Origin: Agelas oroides
Taxonomy: Eukaryota; Porifera; Demospongiae; Agelasida; Agelasidae
Direction of reading: 5' to 3'
Length of the DNA stretch: 64,000 bases
Assembly: GCA_949130485.1 (NCBI GenBank)
Contig: OX422184.1
Span: 9,464,996 to 9,528,995 of the forward strand
Shown: in pieces, positions 22,076 through 31,050 of the stretch
Position numbering within the stretch: the first letter of the stretch is position 1
How the letters are laid out: each line of letters begins with the position of its first letter
Made by a program: the position numbers and the translations under genes
The notes under the pieces: model-generated
What the model was told of the DNA's origin: nothing
Database searches by the model: none
What the model saw: only the letters and a program-made list of their open reading frames with translations

Positions 22076-22756
22076 TTGAAATGTAATCATAGCACATATT
22101 CACAATTTATGGCAGAAAAGAAAAAGATGACATCCAGCGAACAGATCCAGAGCAGCAGCAGACGACGTCTTTCATTTGGAGCAGAAACTCAGGCAGACAA
22201 GCAGGTATCCTGCTGTCTTTGTAATGGAAACAGACAAAATCTAACTAGTCCATCACAGTGGAAAAATGTAGATGCACAGAGGTACATTGCCAAACTAAAT
22301 GTGCCTAAGGGTGGCCTAGTTTGTCCAGCTTGCAGAAAGGACATCACACGAGTTCTTGCAAACAGCAGCCACGTTCCTAGGTGGACAAAGTTATGTCCTG
22401 GAAGAGAATGTTGTGTGCAAGAGTGTTCCAAGAACGTGTTTGCATCACTGCACAAAACAAGTGATGAGGTAAGGCAAATATTTGATTCTGGTGGACTTAA
22501 GTTCAATTCCTCAATCATACCAGTCCCAGTACCATTATGCAAGCATCACTACCACTTAGTATACAGTCTAATGCAACCAAGACAAGAGCAATGTGTGACA
22601 TGTGGGACATCACTGAGACGGGATTCTAATCCCAAGCCATGCCCTCGACCAGCTCTTATTGAGCATTATCTAAAGGAAAACACAGGGTATGAGGGTAGCA
22701 TTAAAGAGGTTGGGGTATCGGGTGGGGGAGCGCCAACACTGCTACGCACATCGTAG
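22076..22756 (+). pseudogene. CXC/PIN family protein, segment 1: cysteine-rich head
   Basis: This is the N-terminal segment of a very large protein family. From the start MKCNHSTYSQF a zinc-binding layout follows: CCLCNGN, GGLVCPACRKDI, LCPGRECCVQEC, then PLCKHHYHLVY and EQCVTCGTSLRR. Cysteine pairs separated by two residues, with a CKHHYH cluster, suggest two or more treble-clef-type fingers (inference). The family reading breaks off at about 22715 where a Penelope-like fossil begins, and picks up at about 24165; the last 13 codons here belong to the insertion. The segment shares orientation and register of content with the segments at 24167, 25888, 28004 and 28834, which together make up one broken gene. 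Confidence 0.6.
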
Positions 22757-24165
22757 CTCCCATTTGTTGAGGCAAGGCTCGCATAGTTGTGTAAATTGTG
22801 TCTTCTCCTAATGTGTGGGGATCGTTGAGGGAGAGGGGGGGGTGATGGCCACTTGTTCTGGGTTATGCTGGGGGTGGGGCTGAATAGTTCGATGGATCCA
22901 GATAGGGATTCTTCATGCTGGGGACTAGTGCTATGGGAAGAGGTTAGACTGTTAGTGGGGCTAAGTGGAGGGGGAGGTGGTTGGTCCTGGGTGGAATCTG
23001 GGGTAGGGGCATGGACTGGGCTTGCGGTGGGTGTGGGGCTAAACAGTAAGGGGGAAGGGCTATGGTTAACAGATTCTATACTACTTATACGGGGCATGCA
23101 CAGGGTTACCGAGAGTGCCAGCCTAAACTGGCTGTTCGGTGTTTCTTGTATGCTGCTGATGCTGTCATCCTGCGTCTGGGGGGGCTCTGATAGTATCTCC
23201 GGGGACGTAATCGGTTCCTCGGTATAGATCTCCCTGGATCGAAGTGCGTATCTCAGGCGAGTTGTATAGTGCAGTAGTTTCAAAAATGACGTCATACTGC
23301 GGCGCTGCGGTATAGGCTTATTGATAAGGACAGTAGGATGGGGTTGGCAAAACTTTATTCACTGGTTAGAGGCCCGACGTTTCGCTCATCTATGGAGAGC
23401 TTTTTCAAGGGTAAGTACAATGAAATGAAACAGCGCTTAAATATAGGTTTGCTTAGTAACAGCGTGTATGATAACTAGCAACGGCGTGTATCTAGTGATA
23501 GCGTGTTTGCCATGGCAACAGCATGCTATCGTAAACTATGTAAGGCCTAAGGGATACAGCATGTGAAAGGCCTAAAGGGACTTCCAATACAAACAAAAAA
23601 TAAAAAGGGAGGTATACTCCAGGGAACGAACCCTGGAAGGACAACAAAACGGGAGCAATGGCAGTAGGTGTAGGGAGGCTATGGAATGATATTAAGTCCG
23701 TAGGGTTCTATTGTTCTTAAGGCCTTGATCCAAGCACTTTCTCTCTTCTTCAGACTTCTTTGATCTTCTGTGCTTTCAACTGGCTGGACTTGGATGTCAG
23801 AGGGGATGTGGTGGTTCTGTTGGACATGTCTATACAGGCGAGTTTGTACCCAGTTAGTTGGTCTTTTGGTGAACATTTCTCTCAAATGGTTTCTGAATCT
23901 ATTGTGTAAGGGTTGTGTGGTCATTCCTGCATATTGGACTTTACATCTAGTGCATGTTATTACATAGATGACATTCCTTGTTTTACAGCTGATGGTGTTT
24001 GTAATCTTGAGGTTGTGGTATGTACCTTTGGAGGTGCTCTTAATATAAGGTTTGGTATCGAGGGCTCTGCATGTCAAGCAGTTATTACTGCATCTTTTGA
24101 TTAGTGGGGGTGCATTCAGGGCAGGCAGGGGTTCACAAAGGAGAGTGAGGTCAGTGTGAGAGTGA
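22709..24165 (-). mobile_element. Penelope-like retroelement fossil, truncated
   Basis: The element lies on the minus strand inside the CXC/PIN gene. Parts present: a Cys linker and GIY-YIG endonuclease end (24077-23679, including YVITCTRCKVQYAGMTTQ and NRFRNHL), an untranslated stretch with a hammerhead-like motif, and after it a Ser/Pro-rich leader frame (23295 to about 22709). An endonuclease end followed by a new 5' part is the pseudo-LTR tandem layout typical of Penelope elements. The reverse transcriptase is absent. It is broken and old. A related copy lies at 40809-42780. Confidence 0.75.
23371..23412 (-). ncRNA. Hammerhead-ribozyme-like motif in the Penelope fossil
   Basis: Read on the minus strand, GCTC pairs with GAGC around a 9-base loop (TCCATAGAT), followed directly by GAAACGTC. 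That is the helix II/GAAA/helix III layout of the hammerheads carried by Penelope-like elements. The CTGATGA side is not canonical here, so activity is doubtful. Confidence 0.5.
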
Positions 24166-24166
24166 A

Positions 24167-25858
24167 GTGTGCTATGTTTGTTACCGATCTCACTTAGTTA
24201 TTCTTCAACAAAGAAATGACTCCAGCACAGATAAGGATCTTTTGCAGCTTATTGCTACATTATCCAAGCAAATACCTACCAACATCAAATCCACTGATGA
24301 ATTGATTAATGCCGCAATGACAAGAGTGGTCGTTGCTGTTGGCAGGGACCTTCTTAACGGGAATGTGATGTTGCTTCCTGATGTTCACAATTTGTTTAAT
24401 TTGTATGCAAGTGAACTGTCACCTCACCTACGTGAAGAGATCGATACATCAAAGCTTGTTACATCAGCAAACATTTTAAGCAACCTCAAAGCTAATTTAC
24501 AGCACCACATAGCATATAGCTGTAAGACGAGAAAGCATGGCACCCTCATATACAGACCCAATGCAGACCTTAGACCAGCCCTTGCTCAAGCATTGTGGAG
24601 ATTACGGAGCAAAAACATTACCAAGGAATGCAGTAGTGAAACAGACACTTCAAAATCAGATGATCCACAACAATACTTGAATGTGCTTGATGATCTGAAC
24701 ACCTGTGCATGTTCGCACATTACATCTTATCTGTCAAAGCATAACAAACAAAATTTTGAGTTTGTGGATCTGGACATTGACAAGGAAATTGAAGGTACTG
24801 ATCCCAAACTATGGGAGGCAATTTGTCTACTGTCTAGGTCAACATCTGAAAGAAGAGGCATATCTAAAGTTACCAACCCATCATCACGAGCCTACCACAC
24901 CAAAAAAATCCGACGCTTTAACCTTCTCTGTGCACTCTTGTTTTGTATTAATGATGACTATACAATTCCACTGCATATGCTAGTTACAGATGTCATAGAA
25001 GGTCAAGGAGGATCAGCCACATTAATAAAGATTCTAAATCAATTGGGAGTTTGCTCATCAGCAGATACACTTTCTCGCTACATCTTAAATAAAACTAGCA
25101 ACCCACAAACCAGGATGGACCAGTGCCTTAACCAGGATGGTTTCACAATCGTGTCTACAGATAACATTGACTTTCTGCACTCTTATGCAAGAGTGTATGA
25201 AGGTAGCCAGAACAGTGGCTGGCATGGGACATCTGTACAAGCGGTACAACCACTACCATCACTCTCAATCCAGTCGGAAGCAACTTCCATGGATCAAATT
25301 GAGTCACACATTTCCCACCAGTGTAGGGAAACGGACTCACACCAGCCCTCCCTGTCAGTACCCAATAGCATGCCACACCCAAGCATGAGTGTTGACACAG
25401 TCACTGACAAATGCCTCTCCCAAGCACACCCTTTAACCAACACCAGTCACTTAACAGAGTTGATTAGCTGCTATCATAAGGAGCCATCACATCTTGCTAC
25501 ATGTACAAGAACAGTAGGTGAAAGTACACCTGCTTTGAACACAGACAGCAGCACAACCTACAATTACCAAAGTTCTGCACAAGGAAATGCTGAGATCACA
25601 CTTCGGTGTACTCTCAACCGAAAAAGAACAGAAAGATGCTCACCATTTCCTTCGCCACAGAAGCTCACACAGTCACCAGCTCGTAAACAGCGAAAAAGAC
25701 CCCCACCTCGCACAGGAACAGAACTATCAACACATACTCCACTTGCTGAACCCCTGTCGGTATCGAACTACCACTTCATTAACACCTGCAGTGAAGAGAT
25801 ACCAGCAGATAAAACTCTTTCAGATTTCCTGCCAAATGAAAAGGAAACACAGCACTGA
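24167..25858 (+). pseudogene. CXC/PIN family protein, segment 2: helical region and Ser/Pro linker
   Basis: This segment continues the family protein after the Penelope insertion. It opens CYVCYRSHLVILQQ, then a mostly helical region (residues 20-330) with AYSCKTRKHGTLIYRP, VDLDIDKEIEGTDPKLWEAI and NPSSRAYHTKKIRRFNLLC. The part from 25137 (GFTIVSTDNIDFLHSYARVY) leads into a low-complexity Ser/Thr/His/Pro linker to the end. The second copy at 33007-32774 matches the TDPKLWEAI region, and its linker carries the minisatellite at 31.8-32.6 kb. A frame change separates this segment from the next. No family name is known to me. Confidence 0.6.
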
Positions 25859-25887
25859 ATGAATTACAGGAACAAATTCATGCATAC

Positions 25888-28122
25888 ATGTTACAAAAAG
25901 TTGCCATTGGAAGTACGAACCCTCAGGAGACATTTATCAACATCCAAGATTATCTTTCTCTTGCCAGAGCAAACCACACAGAGAATTCCAATGTACTCTA
26001 CCTTGACGTCATGGATGCCAAGTCAGATAGCAAGGACACATTGATGTCAATGCTCCAGAACCTTCATCAGCAGTTCATTAGCAGGCAAGGTCGTCAGCAC
26101 CTAGTGGTTGAGGGGGATGCTAAGATTTATGAACTTCTTCAATCATTGAAATTTGAGTATGGGGATGAATTACAGTGGCTAATTCCATTCCCAGGCGACT
26201 GGCACTTACTAATGAATTACCAATCAGCCCTTATGAAACCCTACTTTGATGCTGGACTGAAGTCCCTAGCAGAAGCAAGTGGGTATCCTGTGGTAGCAAT
26301 ACGTAATTGTACACAGTTCAAGAGAACCCACTTCTTCATTTTGGAATCTTGGGAAGCCATGTACATAGCCATGTTGTCTACTTTTATCAACATTTCATCA
26401 AAGGACCAATCAAAAACGGAATCAACCGTTTCACCCAAAAATCTTCTCGAACAGGCCATAAAGGCTCTTAATGAAGTCAACAAGAGAACACCAGATGAAT
26501 TTAGGAAAAGATTCAATGCCAAAGTGGCGGACATCACTTCCAGCATATCACCTTTCTACCAACAATTCAAGGAGTTCATTCAGACTATGGCTTGCAGGGA
26601 TGAAACATGGAGATTCTGGATACAATATGTGTTTGTGGATGCCATGGCTTATGTCAGTCTATTTTTTGCTATCCGCAGTGGGGATTGGCATCTGAGGATG
26701 AGCAGTGTTAAAAGTACGGCTGCAGTCTTCACTGCATTCGATCACCCCACCTACCAAAAACTCATTTCCAACCATCTTTCTGATTTACTAAGCTTGCCTC
26801 GATCAGTCCTACTCATGTTTGAACAAGGAGCATTTGTTGTCAACATCACTGGCAGATCATGGCATTCTGTGGGCGTAGACGAGGCTCATGAAATGCTTAT
26901 AAACAAGCAATGTAAAATGTCTATCACTAAACCATCTCCAGACTACATAAACAGGATAGCATCATACCTCACCTATCGGACAAAAGCTCTTCAACAAGTC
27001 AAACAGCAGGTGTTTCCAGAAACAAAAAAAAAATCAAATGAACCCCAGTCAGTGTTTTCGTCAAAGGATTGTGACAAGAAGTCAAAACGCAATGTGAATG
27101 CTCAGTTGCGTGCAATAACAGCAAGTTCTCTATTTGAGACTAGTGAACAACGAGGATTGTTTAATCCCTTTACTAATCAAAGAGCACATGATCAAAAGCA
27201 TCACGACCTCCTTAATTTCAGAAGAATAGGACAACAGGAGTATTTACTAAGGATATCTTATTTCATCCTCAAAAATCCCAGTGTGAAGACTCCTAATAGG
27301 AAGCGTTCATTGCAAACATTTTCTACCAAGCAAGTGAACAGAAAGAGAGTGCATCAACTAGAAAGGGACCGACAGCTAGTCCTCTCAGCCATGAAAAAGA
27401 AAATACAGTTTTCTCAAAAGACAGGCAAGCCAATAGACAGGATGGGAGAACAACTTTTGGTACATCCACTATCAATTTGTGACAGCGATGGCAACCCCTT
27501 AAAGGGGCAAAAGAGCTACTTCACTCAGTCTTTAGAAGGCAGATACAAAAACTCATCTCCCCCAGTGATTACACCATATTTACCTGCTGGTTGGAAGCCT
27601 GAATGTTCTATTGTGGAAGGTATGTTTCTCATAAACTCATCCCCTCTACGTAGTCATAGCACCATGACTGACTATGCCAGATTTCTTCTCAGGAGGTTTG
27701 TTGTTTCTCAGTTTAGCAAAGGCAGCAAAGAGGTCCACGTGATTTTTGATAATCCTGGACGGCTACAGAACACACCAAAATATTTTGAACAGAAACGACG
27801 AGATGCAACTGCCAAAGTATTAGCAGATCACAGATGTGATGACATTACAAGTCAAACCATGATACCACACAAGAAATGGAGAGAAAATTTTATCAATTGC
27901 CGAAGCTGTAAGAGGAAGCTTGTACAATTTATTGGGAACTTTTTCCTTCACAATGCGGCCACAAACCTCTGTACGAATCAGACTCTGTATGTAGCAGGCA
28001 CATTTGAAGGTGAGATCACCGACACAGCTTGGTTCGTACAAGGGCAAAGTAGTCCCCAGCCAGACCCTACATTCACCTGCAGTGCGGAAGAAACGGACAC
28101 TCGACTGTGGCTACATTGTTAG
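25888..28122 (+). pseudogene. CXC/PIN family protein, segment 3: putative DDE/RNase H-like core
   Basis: This is the longest intact piece, 744 codons. Three spaced acidic motifs stand out early: NVLYLDVMDAKSDS (about residues 30-50), LVVEGDAKIYELL (70-85) and IPFPGDWHLLMNYQ (100-115). They are followed by AIRSGDWHLRMSS, GVDEAHEMLINKQ and SPDYINRIASYLTYR. I infer an RNase H-like fold because the same three motifs, in the same order, occur in the DUF6589-type gene at 61.9-64 kb. The C-terminal third (from about 27300) is basic and leads to SAEETDTRLWLHC, which belongs with the PIN-like part in the next frame. The frame ends there, so the gene is broken. Confidence 0.6.
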
Positions 28123-28837
28123 AAACACCCAGTACAACAATGTACTGATTTTGTCCCCAGATACAGATGTTTACAATGTTGGTCTGCCACTTCAGTGTAT
28201 CAAGGAGAAGGATGTGATTGTACAAGTAAGCACCTACAGCGCTCGAGAACTGAGATTACTCAACTTGTCTAACTTAATTTCAGCACTTCAAAATGACCCT
28301 GACCTAGCACATGTGAATCCCAGTGTGTTAGCTAAAGTTATGCAGACCATCTATGTAGTTACGGGGTGTGATTACATATCCTTTTTTAGTCAAATTGGAA
28401 AAGCTACATTCTTAAGGTACTTTTATCAGTACACATCCTTTATTACTGCTGGAAATGACCCATCAACTCCTGGTACACTCTATGATGTCGGGTTAGAGAG
28501 CAACAACTACAAGCTTGGTTATTTGGCATTTCTTCGCCTTATTGGCACAGTGTATTTCAAAAAACACTCATCTGGATTTGACACTCAATCTCCAGTTACA
28601 CATTTCTCACATTTTGGAAACCAGGGCCTTACAGTGGAAGAGCAGCATTCTGAGTGGCTGTACAGCATCCGACAAACTATATGGTACAGAACTAAGTTTG
28701 AGAATGAAATGATTGCATCTGATGACGCACTGATGCTACACTGGAAACGATCTTGTTGGATTTTACACATGTGGAGTCAGGCTGATCAAAATGAAATGCT
28801 CCTTCTACCAATGACATCATATATGGTTGGTGCATGA
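28004..28837 (+). pseudogene. CXC/PIN family protein, segment 4: PIN/FEN-like module
   Basis: The family reading in this frame begins at about 28110 with NTQYNNVLILSPDTDVY. Together with EETDTRLWLHC at the end of segment 3, the E-D-TR...SPDTDVY pattern resembles PIN/FEN-type nuclease acidic clusters (inference). VVTGCDYISFF further on would supply another acidic residue, as in the GCDY motif of FEN-like nucleases. Helices and HWKRSCWILHMW follow, up to the frame end at MTSYMVGA. The first 30 codons of the frame are out of register and are not family sequence. Confidence 0.55.
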
Positions 28838-29256
28838 ATGATGGAACACTTACAGTGGAGTGGGACACTGAAGCCAACATCAAGGCCATCAAAGAGCGAG
28901 TAGATGTCCTCACCAAGGGATGCAAGTGTGCCACAGGTTGCACAACAAACTGTTGCAGCTGTAAAAAGAAAGGAAAGAAGTGCTCAGCGGGTTGTGAGTG
29001 TACCAACTGCTGCTCACATATTGACTCCAGCAGCGATGAACTCCATGAGATTGCCATTGAGGAAGAACATACCAACTTCCTTGTTGGTGATGTTGACGAC
29101 ATTGTTGACTTCGTCTTTGGAATTGAGGCTAGTGACAGACTGAGTCAGCATATTGACAGTACCTTTCAACTAGATAGTGACAGTGAGAGCTACCTGAGTG
29201 ATAGTGAAGGCAATTACAGTGACCGTGACAGCGAGGAAGCAGTGACAGATGATTGA
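28834..29256 (+). pseudogene. CXC/PIN family protein, segment 5: CXC (tesmin-type) tail
   Basis: The frame opens MNDGTLTVEWDTEANIK and leads into a CXC cysteine repeat: GCKCATGCTTNCCSCKKKG followed by KCSAGCECTNCC. CXC repeats of this kind bind zinc and DNA in tesmin/LIN54 and MSL2 proteins. After the finger the tail is acidic (SDSESYLSDSEGNYSDRDSE) to a stop at 29256. This is the natural C-terminus of the family as I know it. It matches the position, strand and order expected for the end of the gene begun at 22076. Confidence 0.65.
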
Positions 29257-29460
29257 TAATGTGAGTTATCCCAGTTGAGGTTGTGCAATTGTTCACTATA
29301 CGTAACTTTCATGCGTGACATTTTATTTTCGTACAATCCATTTTACATGATATTGCATATATTAGTCTATCAACAACTTACCTAAAGCATGCTGGAGTCC
29401 AGAGGTGTGCAAGGCTTTCTTCGTGATGAGTTGCTCGATAGTGTACAGGTCGTTGATTAC

Positions 29461-29641
29461 CTGCGTGAACGTATACATCAAACCTGCCCCTCTGCCGTTC
29501 GAACGCTACGTAGACAACCAACAATAGTAACGAATATTTGTACGCATACGTTCCCTTGACTTGTGTACAACAGCAATAGACTGCCTTTGCAAGCAGCTTA
29601 CGACACAAACACGAAACGCCACTTCCACCACCAACGACCAT
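29461..29641 (-). CDS. Possible first exon, minus strand, unknown product
   Basis: From a CAT at 29639-29641 the minus strand reads MVVGGGSGVSCLCRKLL and stays open to CACGCAG with a GTAATC donor at 29460. It lies 121 bp from, and points away from, the better supported exon at 29763. Another plus-strand frame overlaps (from 29391), so the coding sense is not settled. Confidence 0.22.
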
Positions 29642-29762
29642 TTTCCTACTCTTGAGCCTTGAAAATGACGTATGCAAAAAAATAAAAATCACGTGAGCGT
29701 ATAGGTTGTGGAACGACTGTACCTTGTGACCTCAAGACAAGTTGTGGTCGGTCAGGAGCACT
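29642..29762. promoter_or_regulatory. Candidate bidirectional promoter
   Basis: The 121 bp between two outward-pointing candidate first exons contain TGACGTAT (CRE-like) and CACGTG (E-box). No TATA-box is evident. The call depends on both exons being real. Confidence 0.2.
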
Positions 29763-29853
29763 ATGGAAAACTTTCCCGCGAAGACTTCCAGCGAATTGGG
29801 GATCTATCTGAAAGAGAAGGGAGTGCCGGATGTGGTGTGTGAGGCTGTTGAAG
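29763..29853 (+). CDS. First exon of an unidentified host gene
   Basis: An ATG at 29763 (preceded by GAGCACT) opens MENFPAKTSSELGIYLKEKG then VPDVVCEAVEG, ending GAAG with the donor GTAAGA at 29854. The peptide resembles the short helical N-termini (ELGxYLxxKGxP) found on many multicopy sponge and cnidarian genes, where they look like death-fold or SAM-like helices; that is inference. The MITE at 29890 lies in the intron. No second exon was identified. Confidence 0.45.
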
Positions 29854-29880
29854 GTAAGACTCTAGCTACACCTTGTAACT

Positions 29881-30021
29881 TCGCTAGCCTAGCCTCGTTC
29901 GCAGGCCTCCCCCGTTTTGTATTTTTTATTCTTCGGTTTTCGTTCATGACAATACATAATTTTGTGAACGCAAACCGAAGCTAAAAAACGGGGGGGCCTG
30001 GGAACGAGGCTATCGCCAGCT
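29881..30021. mobile_element. 119-123 bp MITE of the TAGCCTCG family
   Basis: TAGCCTCGTTCGCAGGCC at 29890 pairs with GGCCTGGGAACGAGGCTA ending at 30012; the interior is one hairpin (CGTTTTG...; AACCGAAGC with its complement). The 9-bp flanks TCGCTAGCC and TCGCCAGCT agree at seven positions, in line with a mutated 9-bp target duplication. Confidence 0.75.
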
Positions 30022-30172
30022 CCTATTAGTGCTCTTTAAAAAGTAATGCATGATAGCTATTGTGTGATTTGATGCTTGTGTCCATGCCTGTGCTTAGCTT
30101 GTTAGAAGAACTAAATGGGATACTCCATCAGTTATAGCTGGGCTTCCTGGAGGTCACAGAATTGTGTTAGCA

Positions 30173-30596
30173 GCATTTGGTTAGTCTCGTGCCCAGACTA
30201 TTTTTCGCCGAGCAGGAAAATAGTCTGGTAAACTGCCTATACCGTTTTGGTTCCAATATTTTCACAACACCGTGACGTCATGTCAACTGGATTGTGAATT
30301 CAAAAACGCTTTAGTAAACAGCAAACTCTGAGACACCCTACTTGTGCTCCTTTCGAAAGATAGAAGAGCCTAGTCTATACATGGCAGCTAGGGTTGCCCA
30401 GTCAATGTCCATTTCGCTAGTAGATTGTGGCACGCAATGTGGAATGCAATCTTCAGTGATGTCAAGCATTAAATTAGAAAAGAACAATACACCAGCATTC
30501 CGGCGCACTTGAACGAAAATGAAATACGGAGTTGACCAGACCCATTTTTCCAGCGGGCATGAAAAATGCAGTCTGGGAACAAGACTAGCATTTGGT
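30173..30596. mobile_element. 406-bp MITE, TAGTCTCG subfamily, 9-bp target duplication
   Basis: The element spans 30182-30587, from TAGTCTCGTGCCCAGACT to AGTCTGGGAACAAGACTA. The 9 bp GCATTTGGT are present on both sides (30173-30181, 30588-30596). Inverted homology reaches about 35 bp at each end (ATTTTTC and GAAAAAT tracts). No coding sense. Confidence 0.85.
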
Positions 30597-31050
30597 ATGT
30601 GTTGCCTCCTGACTAGGCTAAGTGTGTCAGTAGTTTCACATCAGTGCCCAAATCCCCCTCCCCAAAACCTGTATCAATTTTTGTAGGTCAGTCATCATGT
30701 GATCTATCTTGCAAGCAGCTGTTCCAACTTTGTCTGGTTTTGTCATGGTTATTGTATGTCTCAGCCTGGTGGCTGCCCGTCAGTTTGTCTGTAGTTCAGA
30801 TTATACACAAACTCATGTTGTGACAAAAGTAGCTGCAACCTTTGACCTCAAAACTGCCTCCCTACTAGGGTTGCGCTAATTAGAATAATAGGCCAACGCG
30901 AAAAAGCTTTGGCAGTAAAAGTCAAGTTTTTTGTCCTCCAATTCAGACACGTCTCTTCTTGACATGCTTGTCAGAGAATGTTTGAAGACGACACTTCCTG
31001 TTGGGTGCTAGGAGCATCACAAAGCAGTTTGCACTAGTTTACAAACCAGA

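Noticed and set aside
22853-23227. Gly/Trp-rich plus-strand open frame of 124 codons
   Set aside because: It is the reverse of the Ser/Pro-rich leader of the Penelope-like fossil; the same shadow recurs at 42471-42788.
29890-30012. TA target duplication, hence Tc1/mariner origin, for the TAGCCTCG MITEs
   Set aside because: Perfect 9-bp repeats outside the TA in three other copies show that TA belongs to the element ends.
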